Part shown: positions 34,546 through 43,071 of the stretch, piece after piece | Layout of the letters: each line of letters opens with the position of its first letter | Numbering within the stretch: the stretch's first letter is position 1 | Origin: Streptomyces cupreus | GTDB lineage: Bacteria; Actinomycetota; Actinomycetes; Streptomycetales; Streptomycetaceae | Reading direction: 5' to 3' | Length of the DNA stretch: 64,000 bases | NCBI RefSeq assembly: GCF_014257025.1 | Contig: NZ_JACMSF010000004.1 | Span: 1-64,000, forward strand | Program-made: the position numbers and the translations under genes | The notes under the pieces: model-generated | What the model was told of the DNA's origin: nothing | The model's input: the letters and a program-made list of their open reading frames with translations, nothing else | Database searches by the model: none

Positions 34546-34807
34546 GCGGGCGTTTCTCCCGTCAGGCTCCCGGGCGCCGCGCCTGGTCCGGCGGTGTGCC
34601 GGTGACGTCCGCGGCTCGCGTCGTGCGCGACTGCCGCCGTCCGGGGCGCGGGCGCCGCACGGGAGCTCTCTGTGTCCTGTCTCGCCGGTTCCGTACGCCG
34701 AATGCGCACGGCCTGGCGAAAGTCTTCTGGTCGGTGCGCTGCCCGACCCAGGTGGCTCCCGAGTACGAGGGCGGCGCTACGACGTCCGTCCCTTCGCGGG
34801 ACCTTCC

Positions 34808-35569
34808 TTACACCGGCGCCTTCGCGGCGGCAGCGGATCCGGCCGTGAGGGCCGTCGCCGCCTCGCGGTCGGGCGCGAGCGGGTCGGTCACCGTGCCGGT
34901 CTCTTCATCGAACAGCCCCTGCGCCAGCCTGGTCACCGCTGCGGGGACCGGCGGCGCCAGGTCGGCCACGGCGCGGAGACCGGACAGGACGTCGTCGGGT
35001 CGTACGGCAGGCGTCACGTGCCGAACAACCAGCCGCAGTATCGCACAGGGCTGGTCGGTCGGCCTATCAGCCGTCGAACTGTGCGTTTCAAGATCCACGA
35101 CCGCGGGGCGGGCGTCGAAGGTCCGAACGCCGTTCTTGGTCATGCGCTGGACCTCGACGGATTCGGCGGCATTGAAGGCGGCGACGGCCTGTTCGGCCTG
35201 CGCCGGCTCCACGCCGTCCAGCCGCAGCTCCCACACGGAAGCGGTCAGCCGGTCGGCGAGCCCGGAGGTCCGGGCCTCCACCGCCTCGATCACATCGAGC
35301 CCGGCGGGCAACGACTCGTCGAGCAGCGTCCTGAGCTTCTCGGGATCCCGCGCCTCGGTGAGCGCGATCTCCAGGTACTCCGCCTCACTGCCCGTGCCGG
35401 TGGGTGCGGCATTGGCGTACGACACCTTCGGATGCGGCGTGAACCCCGCCGAGTACGCCATCGGTACGTCGGCACGGCGCAGCGCACGCTCGAAGGCGCG
35501 CTGGAAGTCTCGGTGGCTGGTGAACCTCAGGCGGCCGCGCTTGGTGTAGCGCAGTCGGATGCGCTGCAC
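34808..35569 (-). CDS. DUF2344/TIGR03936 radical-SAM-associated protein
   Basis: About 253 residues. VQRIRLRYTKRGRLRFTSHRDFQRAFERALRR and PMAYSAGFTPHPKVSYANAAP are diagnostic of TIGR03936, which in many bacteria is fused to or beside a TIGR03960 radical-SAM protein; that partner is at 38270. GTG 35569 is the conservative start. A CTG at 35611 adds LGKRQPEGPPPAPA, has AAGGA 8 bases ahead, and lies 4 bases from the upstream stop, so a CTG start with coupling is possible. The pathway is unknown; a role in RNA modification is a common guess. Confidence 0.85.
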   Translation of the reverse strand: MQRIRLRYTKRGRLRFTSHRDFQRAFERALRRADVPMAYSAGFTPHPKVSYANAAPTGTGSEAEYLEIALTEARDPEKLRTLLDESLPAGLDVIEAVEARTSGLADRLTASVWELRLDGVEPAQAEQAVAAFNAAESVEVQRMTKNGVRTFDARPAVVDLETHSSTADRPTDQPCAILRLVVRHVTPAVRPDDVLSGLRAVADLAPPVPAAVTRLAQGLFDEETGTVTDPLAPDREAATALTAGSAAAAKAPV

Positions 35570-35615
35570 CGCGGGTGCGGGCGGCGGGCCTTCGGGCTGT
35601 CGCTTGCCCAGTGTC

Positions 35616-36869
35616 CTAGTCCTTCGTGAGAGCGGTCGTACTGCTACCAAGAGTACGTGTCTCGGCGCCCGGAGGTTCCCGCCGGGCCACCGCCTCCCGC
35701 TTGCGGGGCTCCCCGAACATGATCCGCCGGAAGTCGGCGCGGGCCTGCCGCGCGGACTCCCGTGCCGAGGCGAGCGCCTGCCGGGTGGCCCGCCCCACAC
35801 TCCGCGCGGCCTCGGCGCAGGGCCGCAGCACCGCGTCCCGGACGACATGCCCGACGGGTGTGAGGACGGTCCGGTAGACCCACCGGACCGGCTCCACGAA
35901 GATCCACCGGAAGAGGTTCCCGAGGAACCGCCCGACAGCGAGCGAAATCCGCCCGGCCACCCGCCAGGCGTGCCCGAGCGCGTCCCAGATCTCCCGCCCG
36001 ATCACGGCCAGCACCCGCCCGACGGGCACGAGCACCCACCGCCACAGCCCCAGCGCGGGCAGCACGAACAGCACCCGCGTGACCCAGTACAGCGCGAGCC
36101 CGATCCCCCGCACGACCCACATGAAGGCGTGCCCGATCGGCACGAGCACCCACCGCCACAGCCCCAGCGCGGGCAGCACGAACAGCACCCGCGTGACCCA
36201 GTACAGCGCGAGCCCGATCCCCCGCACGACCCATATAAAGGCGTGCCCGATGGGGGTGAGCACCCACTGGTAGATCCAGAGCGCCGGTACGACGAGCAGA
36301 TACCGCACGAGCCAGGCGACCACGGCGTACACCCCGACGCCCAGGGCGGCGAGCCCGGCCCCGATCCCCCGGAGCACCCACACGCAGGCCTGCCCGATCG
36401 GCGTGAGCACGCGCGCGTAGACCCACTCAAGGCAGGCCCAGAGCCCCCGCCCGGCCCAGGCGAGGGCATGCCCGACCGGGGTCAGCAGATACCGGTACGC
36501 CCAGCCGAGCGGCACCACCACGAGCACGTTCCCGAGCCAGGCGAGGCCCCGCCCGAGCGGCACCAGCAGATACCGCCACAACCCCACGAAGGGCCACACG
36601 AACAGCGCCCGCCCGACCCACAGCAACGCCCGCCCCACGGGCCGGAACACGGTGTCGTTCAGGAACCGCCAGACGACGACCAGCGCGTCCCACACCATGC
36701 GCACCGGAACGACCAGCACGAGCACCACGATCCGCACGGGAACGCGGATCGCCACCACGAGACACCCCTCAGGGGACGACGGCTGCTGGGTACCCCGCAC
36801 GGGCTGTGTGGACGGTGCGGACGGCTCAGTCCGTTCGACCCCTCCGCCGGCCTGCTTCTCCAGATCCAT
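35616..36869 (-). CDS. Trp-rich 38-residue-repeat membrane protein of unknown function
   Basis: About 417 residues. After a polar N-terminus and two or three hydrophobic stretches, most of the protein (about 70-300) is built of near-repeats of a 38-residue unit: VLVPIGHAF-WVVRGIGLALYW-VTRVLFVLPALGLWRW. Older units are degenerate (LTPVGHALAWAGRGLWACLEW, LTPIGQACVWVLRGIGAGL), the last two nearly identical. Each unit pairs an aromatic amphipathic helix with a hydrophobic one, so it may lie in or along the membrane. The basic C-terminus (SARESARQARADFRRIMF) should be cytoplasmic. No family recognised. ATG 36869 is the best start but lacks a close ribosome binding site. Confidence 0.7.
   Translation of the reverse strand: MDLEKQAGGGVERTEPSAPSTQPVRGTQQPSSPEGCLVVAIRVPVRIVVLVLVVPVRMVWDALVVVWRFLNDTVFRPVGRALLWVGRALFVWPFVGLWRYLLVPLGRGLAWLGNVLVVVPLGWAYRYLLTPVGHALAWAGRGLWACLEWVYARVLTPIGQACVWVLRGIGAGLAALGVGVYAVVAWLVRYLLVVPALWIYQWVLTPIGHAFIWVVRGIGLALYWVTRVLFVLPALGLWRWVLVPIGHAFMWVVRGIGLALYWVTRVLFVLPALGLWRWVLVPVGRVLAVIGREIWDALGHAWRVAGRISLAVGRFLGNLFRWIFVEPVRWVYRTVLTPVGHVVRDAVLRPCAEAARSVGRATRQALASARESARQARADFRRIMFGEPRKREAVARREPPGAETRTLGSSTTALTKD
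36025..36252. repeat. Tandem 114-bp duplication inside the Trp-rich gene
   Basis: Bases 36025-36138 and 36139-36252 are the same apart from about five positions (for example CACATGAAG versus CATATAAAG near the ends). The period of 114 bp equals 38 codons, so the protein frame is kept. Near identity at synonymous sites indicates a recent duplication. Confidence 0.9.
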
Positions 36870-37094
36870 GCCGTCAAAGACGCTTCTCCCGCCCGTATGG
36901 ATCCAGCACCGCGCCATTCCGGGCGGTGCGGGCGTGGTGCCTAAGTTGCGCAATGCGATCAATGGGCCAACAGTGGTCTGTGAAACGCCTGCACCGTCGA
37001 GCCATGGTCTCCGGTGGTCGTGGCCTGTCGTGGTCCTCAGCGACCCAGGTCCGCAAGGACAATCCAGCACACGCATAGCGCACCTGGAACCACC

Positions 37095-38159
37095 ATGCGC
37101 AAATTCGCCCGTCGACAAATCTCCCGCAGCGTTTGCGCAACCTGCCTGGCTGTAGCGCTCGCGCTGCCGGTAGGCATCACCAGCGCTGTGGCAGCGCCCC
37201 AAGCCCTCGCACGAGCTACTGCCGCAGCACCACTCCAACCCTCTACCCCGACACCAGAGCCCGGTGAAACAACAACACCGCCCGAGGAAACAACACCGTC
37301 CGAGGAAACGACCTCGCCTGAGGAAGAAACGACCCCGCCCGAGGAAACGACCTCGCCCGAGGAAGAAACAACCCCACCGGACGGGACATCCCCGACAGAC
37401 ACAACGACCTCACCGGACGAGACATCCCCGACGGAGACAACGCCCCCGCCGGACACACCGGCCGAGGCGAAAGAGGGCCTGGTTGAGCTCAGCCAGGATC
37501 CGGACACACCCGATGCGGTGAAGGACGATCTGGATGAGCTGTCCGGCACGTTGGACAAGGCCGAGACCCAGCCACAGGAGGTCAGGGAAGCAGTCATCGA
37601 CGTCAGTGTGTCGGTGCGCGTCGCGGTGGAAGCGGTCAAGAGCCCGACGACTTCTCCGGCGGACAAGGCCGCGATCTCCCATTGCATCCGGCAGTTGACA
37701 GCCTCGGCGAAAGTGATCGTGGACGTGCGGGTGTCGGCGACGGTACGGGATGCCCTCGTGATCGTCTCGATCAGCGTGAAGGTCAGCATTCAGGCCCTGG
37801 AACGCTCGAACCTCCCGCCGAAGACGCAGGCCGCACTCAGGGTTACTGTCCGACAGCAGACCGCCACACTGCAGGCGATCCAGAGCGTGAAGACGCCGAA
37901 GCCGAAGAAGACCCAGCTCGCGAACGTCACGACGTCGATAGAAATCGTCGTGAAAATCATCCAGAACCCGAAGACGTCAACGGACGTTCGGAACAAGGCT
38001 CAGAAGACTCTGATCGAGCTGAACATAGTGGTGAAAGAGTTCCGGGAGGACAACGTGCCACCGTCGGCAAGTTGGAAGGCGTGCGACAAAGCGCTCACCG
38101 ATTTGACCGAACCCTACACAACGCTTCCACAACAGTGCGAGGGCTCTCTGCGGAGCTGA
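37095..38159 (+). CDS. Secreted protein with Thr/Pro/Glu-rich linker, unusual base composition
   Basis: 354 residues. RKFARRQISRSVCATCLAVALALPVGITSAVAAP is a Sec signal peptide (cleavage after AVAA). Residues 45-125 are a low-complexity linker of TTPPEE / TTSPEEE / TTSPDETSPTE units, followed by a helical domain with heptad-like VxVSVRVAV, VIVSISVKVSI and IEIVVKII segments, all polar-basic helices without known signature. Codons such as ACA, GAA and AAC are far commoner than in neighbours, so the gene is less GC-rich and may be acquired. It is divergent from the Trp-rich gene. Function unknown. Confidence 0.7.
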   Translation: MRKFARRQISRSVCATCLAVALALPVGITSAVAAPQALARATAAAPLQPSTPTPEPGETTTPPEETTPSEETTSPEEETTPPEETTSPEEETTPPDGTSPTDTTTSPDETSPTETTPPPDTPAEAKEGLVELSQDPDTPDAVKDDLDELSGTLDKAETQPQEVREAVIDVSVSVRVAVEAVKSPTTSPADKAAISHCIRQLTASAKVIVDVRVSATVRDALVIVSISVKVSIQALERSNLPPKTQAALRVTVRQQTATLQAIQSVKTPKPKKTQLANVTTSIEIVVKIIQNPKTSTDVRNKAQKTLIELNIVVKEFREDNVPPSASWKACDKALTDLTEPYTTLPQQCEGSLRS

Positions 38160-38203
38160 AAGCGCTCTGACAAACGAAATCGCCCCGCCTCAGCCCCAGA
38201 CCC

Positions 38204-38236
38204 CTGCGCCTGCCCGCAAAAACGGGCAGGCGCAGG
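38204..38236. terminator. Bidirectional terminator
   Basis: CCTGCGCCTGCCCG and CGGGCAGGCGCAGG form a perfect 14-bp stem around CAAAA, with ATGCTTTT following on the plus strand. It lies between the converging secreted-protein gene and the radical-SAM gene. Confidence 0.88.
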
Positions 38237-38269
38237 ATGCTTTTCCGGAGACGCGAAGCATCCAAATGG

Positions 38270-40207
38270 CTAGTTGTTCACCACAGTCAAAGGCAACAAC
38301 TTCTTGCCCGTAGGGCCGATTTGGATATGCGTATCCATCTGCGGACACACCCCACAATCGAAGCAAGGAGTCCAGCGGCAGTCCTCGACCTCCGTCTCGT
38401 CGAGGGCGTCCTGCCAGTCCTCCCAGAGCCAGTCCTTGTCGAGGCCCGAGTCCAGGTGGTCCCAGGGGAGGACCTCCTCGTAGGTGCGCTCGCGGGTGGT
38501 GTACCAGTCGACGTCCACCCCGAAGGGTGCCAGCGCCTTGTCGGCGCACTGCATCCAGCGGTCGTAGGAGAAGTGCTCGCGCCAGCCGTCGAAGCGGCCG
38601 CCGTCTTCGTAGACCGCGCGGATGACCGCACCGATGCGGCGGTCACCGCGGGAGAGCAGGCCCTCGACGATGCCGGGCTTGCCGTCGTGGTAGCGGAAGC
38701 CGATCGAGCGGCCGTACTTCTTGTCGCCGCGGATCTTGTCGCGGAGCTTCTCGAGGCGGGCGTCCGTCTCCTCGGCGGAGAGCTGGGGCGCCCACTGGAA
38801 CGGGGTATGGGGCTTGGGGACGAAGCCGCCGATCGACACCGTGCAGCGGATGTCGTTCGACTTCGACACCTCGCGGCCCTTTGCGATGACCTTCGTCGCC
38901 ATGTCCGCGATCTGGAGGACGTCCTCGTCCGTCTCCGTCGGCAGGCCGCACATGAAGTACAGCTTCACCTGGCGCCAGCCATTGCCGTACGCCGTCGCGA
39001 CGGTCCTGATCAGGTCGTCTTCCGAGACCATCTTGTTGATGACCTTGCGCATGCGCTCCGAGCCGCCCTCGGGGGCGAAGGTCAGGCCCGACCTACGACC
39101 GTTCCTCGTCAGCTCGTTCGCCAGGTCCACGTTGAACGCGTCCACGCGGGTGGAGGGGAGGGACAGGCCGATCTTGTCTTCCTCGTACCGGTCCGCCAGG
39201 CCCTTGGCGATGTCGCCGATCTCCGAGTGGTCCGCCGAGGACAGCGAGAGCAGGCCCACCTCCTCGAAGCCCGTCGCCTTCAGGCCCTTCTCGACCATCT
39301 CGCCGATGCCCGTGATCGAGCGCTCGCGCACCGGGCGGGTGATCATGCCCGCCTGGCAGAAGCGGCAGCCTCGGGTACAGCCGCGGAAGATCTCCACCGA
39401 CATGCGCTCGTGGACTGTTTCCGCCAGGGGGACCAACGGCTGCTTGGGGTACGGCCACTCGTCCAGGTCCATGACCGTGTGCTTCGACACGCGCCACGGG
39501 ACGCCCGACTTGTTCGGTACGACGCGGGCGATACGGCCGTCGGGGAGGTACTCGACGTCGTAGAACGCCGGGATGTACACGCCGCCGGTGCGGGCCAGCC
39601 GGAAGAGGACCTCCTCGCGACCGCCGGGGCGGCCCTCGGCCTTCCACTGGCGGATGATCTTCGTCATGTCGAGCACGGCCTGCTCGCCGTCGCCGATGAT
39701 CGCCGCGTCGATGAAGTCCGCGATCGGCTCGGGGTTGAAGGCCGCGTGGCCGCCGGCCAGCACGATCGGGTCGTCGATCGTGCGGTCCTTGGACTCCAGC
39801 GGGATGCCCGCCAGGTCCAGGGCGGCGAGCATGTTGGTGTAGCCGAGCTCGGTGGAGAAGCTGAGCCCGAACACGTCGAAGTCGCGCACCGGGCGGTGGC
39901 TGTCCACCGTGAACTGCGGGACACCGTGCTCCCGCATCAGGGCCTCCAGGTCCGGCCACACGCTGTAGGTGCGCTCGGCGAGGACGCCCTCCTGTTCGTT
40001 CAGGACCTCGTAGAGGATCATGACGCCCTGGTTGGGCAGGCCTACCTCGTAGGCGTCGGGGTACATGAGCGCCCAGCGGACGTCGCAGCTCTCCCACGGC
40101 TTGACCGTGGAGTTGAGCTCTCCGCCCACGTACTGGATCGGCTTCTGCACATGCGGGAGCAGGGCTTCGAGCTGCGGGAACACCGACGCAGCGACTTCGG
40201 CAGGCAT
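38270..40207 (-). CDS. TIGR03960 B12-binding radical-SAM protein
   Basis: 645 residues. The N-terminal part (LMYPDAYEVGLPNQGVMILYE, GLSFSTELGYTNML, VLAGGHAAFNPEP) is a cobalamin-binding-like Rossmann region; FRGCTRGCRFCQAG near residue 276 is the radical-SAM CxxxCxxC iron-sulfur site; C-terminal CRWTPCFDCGVCPQMD may bind a second cluster. The family occurs with TIGR03936, here at 34808, and both probably act on one substrate, not identified. ATG 40207 (MPAEV) is chosen for the AAGG eight bases upstream; ATGs at 40222 and 40252 are alternatives. Confidence 0.92.
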   Translation of the reverse strand: MPAEVAASVFPQLEALLPHVQKPIQYVGGELNSTVKPWESCDVRWALMYPDAYEVGLPNQGVMILYEVLNEQEGVLAERTYSVWPDLEALMREHGVPQFTVDSHRPVRDFDVFGLSFSTELGYTNMLAALDLAGIPLESKDRTIDDPIVLAGGHAAFNPEPIADFIDAAIIGDGEQAVLDMTKIIRQWKAEGRPGGREEVLFRLARTGGVYIPAFYDVEYLPDGRIARVVPNKSGVPWRVSKHTVMDLDEWPYPKQPLVPLAETVHERMSVEIFRGCTRGCRFCQAGMITRPVRERSITGIGEMVEKGLKATGFEEVGLLSLSSADHSEIGDIAKGLADRYEEDKIGLSLPSTRVDAFNVDLANELTRNGRRSGLTFAPEGGSERMRKVINKMVSEDDLIRTVATAYGNGWRQVKLYFMCGLPTETDEDVLQIADMATKVIAKGREVSKSNDIRCTVSIGGFVPKPHTPFQWAPQLSAEETDARLEKLRDKIRGDKKYGRSIGFRYHDGKPGIVEGLLSRGDRRIGAVIRAVYEDGGRFDGWREHFSYDRWMQCADKALAPFGVDVDWYTTRERTYEEVLPWDHLDSGLDKDWLWEDWQDALDETEVEDCRWTPCFDCGVCPQMDTHIQIGPTGKKLLPLTVVNN

Positions 40208-40287
40208 CTCGCGTACCTTCATGAGCTGGACTGAACGGACAGGGGTGACCATCCAGCCTAACGCGACCGCGGCGATGCCCCGCACGC

Positions 40288-41790
40288 TCAGAAGGCCGAC
40301 CGCTCCTTGATCACCGCCCAGGCAACCGGCAGCTCGGCCTCGTCGTCGGCCGCACGGCGTTCCTCGCGCCCGTACAGCACCCCGTACGTGAACGAGCTCT
40401 CCCCCGCCGCCTGCGCCTGTCGCGCCAGTTCCTTGAGGGCCTCCCGGGTCATCACGCTGTCCTGGTGGTCGCCGAGCAGGTTCTGCAGGGCCTTCATCGA
40501 CTTCAGCAGCTCCCGGGCCGGGTCCCCGAGAGCGGATATGGCCGCCTCCGCCGAGTAGCGGGTCCGCTTGGCCTTCTTGCGCGCCTCGTGCAGCGCGAGA
40601 TCGCGGTCCTGCCCCGCCGGCTGCCCGAGCGCCCCCTCGACCAGCGCGGACAGCCTGCCGAAGTCCTTCCCCACAGCCTTCCCGATCACCTTCTCCGGCT
40701 TCCCGGAGGCCGCTTTCAGCAGGGGCGGATCGGCCACCAGCGCGTCCAGCACGCCCAGCAGCTCCAGGTACCGCTTTCCGTCGAGTACGGCGATCAGGCG
40801 CCGACGGGAGCCGCCGCGGCGGGCGTGGGACCAGGTGCGCAGCCGGGTGCGGACGGGTCCTGTCAGCAGGGTCCTCGGCAGTTCGTCCAGGGCCGCGGTC
40901 AGCCGCTCGGTCAGCACCTCCTGGTCCCGGTCGACGCCGAGCTCCCCGGCCAGCCACTTCAGCTCGTCCCCGATCGGATCGGTCAGGGTCCGGTCGACGA
41001 CCTTCCCGAACGACCTGAAGGCGCTGCGCATTCGCCGGGTGGCGACCCGCATCCGGTGCACCGAGTCGTACTCGTCCCGCCGCACGGCCGGGTCGAGTTC
41101 GACGATCGCGTCCCGCTGGGCGCGCAGATAGGCGAGGACGTGATCGCCCGCGCTGACGGGAACCTCGGCGGCCTTCTTCTTGCGCTGCTTCTTCTTCGGA
41201 GCCGTCTCCGCGAGCGCCCTCGCCAGCTTCGAGGCCGCTTCCGAAGGGCGTACGCCCGCCTTGCGCAGTCGCTTGTCGACCTTGTCGAGGAACGCGGGGT
41301 CGCCGCCGTCGGCGAGCTCCACCTCGATCTCGGTCCACTGGGCGCTCGCCCCGGTCCCGATGCGTTCGGCGCGTACGGCGTCCACGCTGACCTCGGCGAG
41401 CAGCCGGCCGTCGGTGTCGACGAGGTGGCGGACATCGCGGTCGGAGCGCAGCCGGACCAGGGGAAGCAGTTCGTTGTCACGGACACGGGAGCGGACGAGG
41501 CCGGTGAGACTGGGCGGGACGGTGTCGGACAGCGGGGCCTGGATCTCGTCCCGGACATCGGCGGCGACGGGGAACTTCAGATGCCAGCCCGCGTCGGTTC
41601 CGCCGGTGCGGCGGCGCAGGGTGATCGAGGACGCGGCCAGGCGTTCGTCCTCGGTGTCGTAGTAGGTGGCGTCCAACTGGGCGACGCCCTTGTCGATGAC
41701 GGCCGCGACCCCGGCGACGCCGGTCAGGTCGGGCAGACCACTCTCGTCGGACTCGTACTTCCGCTCGATCTCGCGCTTCGTGTCCGCCAT
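40288..41790 (-). CDS. CYTH-CHAD domain protein
   Basis: 500 residues. The N-terminal CYTH domain begins EIERKYE, the family signature, and has LRRRTGG, KFPV and acidic EIEVEL strands of the triphosphate tunnel. The C-terminal CHAD domain has paired helices with conserved basic residues: VHRMRVATRRMRSAFR, RLRTWSHARR, HEARKKAKRTRYSAEA. CYTH enzymes act on inorganic or organic triphosphates, and CHAD domains bind polyphosphate, so a role in polyphosphate metabolism is likely. It lies between the radical-SAM gene and the mre-PBP2-rodA cluster. Confidence 0.93.
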   Translation of the reverse strand: MADTKREIERKYESDESGLPDLTGVAGVAAVIDKGVAQLDATYYDTEDERLAASSITLRRRTGGTDAGWHLKFPVAADVRDEIQAPLSDTVPPSLTGLVRSRVRDNELLPLVRLRSDRDVRHLVDTDGRLLAEVSVDAVRAERIGTGASAQWTEIEVELADGGDPAFLDKVDKRLRKAGVRPSEAASKLARALAETAPKKKQRKKKAAEVPVSAGDHVLAYLRAQRDAIVELDPAVRRDEYDSVHRMRVATRRMRSAFRSFGKVVDRTLTDPIGDELKWLAGELGVDRDQEVLTERLTAALDELPRTLLTGPVRTRLRTWSHARRGGSRRRLIAVLDGKRYLELLGVLDALVADPPLLKAASGKPEKVIGKAVGKDFGRLSALVEGALGQPAGQDRDLALHEARKKAKRTRYSAEAAISALGDPARELLKSMKALQNLLGDHQDSVMTREALKELARQAQAAGESSFTYGVLYGREERRAADDEAELPVAWAVIKERSAF

Positions 41791-41871
41791 GACCCGAATC
41801 TAGTAGGAGTCATGGCGGCACAACAGGGCCTACCGGAGCCAAACCCCAGGGAAACACGGGGTGACCGGCGG

Positions 41872-43071
41872 CTATGCGGACATCGGGCGTTGCACACGGA
41901 TCGACTGGAGCAGCCCCACCGCCACCCACACCGCGAACATCGACGATCCGCCGTAGGACACGAACGGCAGGGGCAGACCGGTGACCGGCATGATGCCGAG
42001 CGTCATCCCGATGTTCTCGAAGGACTGGAAGGCGAACCAGGCCACGATTCCGGCCGCCACGATGGTGCCGTACAGCTCGGTCGTCTCGCGGGCGATCCGG
42101 CAGGCCCGCCACAGCAGGACGCCGAGCAGGACGATGATGAGCCCGCCGCCGACGAAGCCGAGCTCCTCCCCCGCCACCGTGAACACGAAGTCGGTCTGCT
42201 GCTCGGGCACGAACTGGCCTGTCGTCTGCGAGCCGTTGAAAAGGCCGGCTCCCGTCAGTCCGCCCGAACCGATGGCGATACGGGCCTGGTTGGTGTTGTA
42301 GCCGACGCCCGCCGGGTCGAGGCTGGGGTTGGCGAAGGCGGCGAAGCGGGCGATCTGGTAGTCGTCCAGGATGTGCAGCTTCCATACGGCGATCGCGCCG
42401 ATCGTGCCCGCCGACAGCAGCCCGAACACCCAGCGGTTCGAGGCGCCGGAGGCCAGCAGCACGCCCAGCACGATGACCACCATCACCATGACCGAGCCGA
42501 GGTCGGGCATCAGCAGCACGATCAGCATCGGTACGGCGGCCAGGCCCAGCGCCTGGAGCACCGTGCGATGGTCGGGATAGGGCTTGTCGCCCGCGTCGAC
42601 TCTGGCTGCGAGCAGCATCGCCATGCCGAGGATGATCGTGACCTTCACGAACTCCGAGGGCTGGAGGGAGAAGCCGCCGGGCAGCTGGATCCATGAGTGG
42701 GCGCCGTTGATGGTGGAGCCGAGCGGGGTGAGCACCAGCAGGATCAGAAAGACCGAGACGCCGTACAGGATCGGCACCGCGGTGCGCAGGGTGCGGTGGC
42801 CGAGCCAGACCGTGCCGATCATCAGCGCGAAGCCGATGCCGGTGTTCAGGATGTGCCGGACCAGGAAGTAGTACTGGTCGCCCTGGTTGATCTCGGTGCG
42901 GTTGCGGGTCGCGGAGAAGACCAGGACCGAGCCGACCAGCGACAGCGCGAGCGCCGCGAACAGTATCGGCCAGTCCAGCCTGCGGGCGAGCGAGTCCCGG
43001 GCGAACAGGCGGGTCCAGCCCGCCCGTTCGGGCCCGTATCCGGATACCTGGAAGCTGTTGGCGCCGGTCAC
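41872..43071 (-). CDS. rodA: SEDS glycosyltransferase RodA (Sfr-like)
   Basis: 399 residues, about ten TM helices. WPILFAALALSLVGSVLVFSAT begins the SEDS fold; GSTINGAHSWIQLPGGFSLQPSEFVK contains the invariant loop motif, AGEELGFVGGG and GLPLPFVSYGGSSM complete the set. RodA polymerises lipid II for elongation-type wall growth, paired with a class B PBP. The start overlaps the PBP2 stop by 4 nt. In S. coelicolor the gene in this position is called sfr. Confidence 0.94.
   Translation of the reverse strand: MTGANSFQVSGYGPERAGWTRLFARDSLARRLDWPILFAALALSLVGSVLVFSATRNRTEINQGDQYYFLVRHILNTGIGFALMIGTVWLGHRTLRTAVPILYGVSVFLILLVLTPLGSTINGAHSWIQLPGGFSLQPSEFVKVTIILGMAMLLAARVDAGDKPYPDHRTVLQALGLAAVPMLIVLLMPDLGSVMVMVVIVLGVLLASGASNRWVFGLLSAGTIGAIAVWKLHILDDYQIARFAAFANPSLDPAGVGYNTNQARIAIGSGGLTGAGLFNGSQTTGQFVPEQQTDFVFTVAGEELGFVGGGLIIVLLGVLLWRACRIARETTELYGTIVAAGIVAWFAFQSFENIGMTLGIMPVTGLPLPFVSYGGSSMFAVWVAVGLLQSIRVQRPMSA

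Noticed and set aside
30418..35629. Very long open frames on the plus strand opposite rne
   Set aside because: They are complement-strand shadows of the Ala/Glu/Arg-rich RNase gene; their translations are low complexity with no motif, and high GC removes stop codons.
36025..36252. CRISPR-like direct repeats
   Set aside because: Repeats are contiguous, 114 bp long, without spacers, and code in frame for protein.
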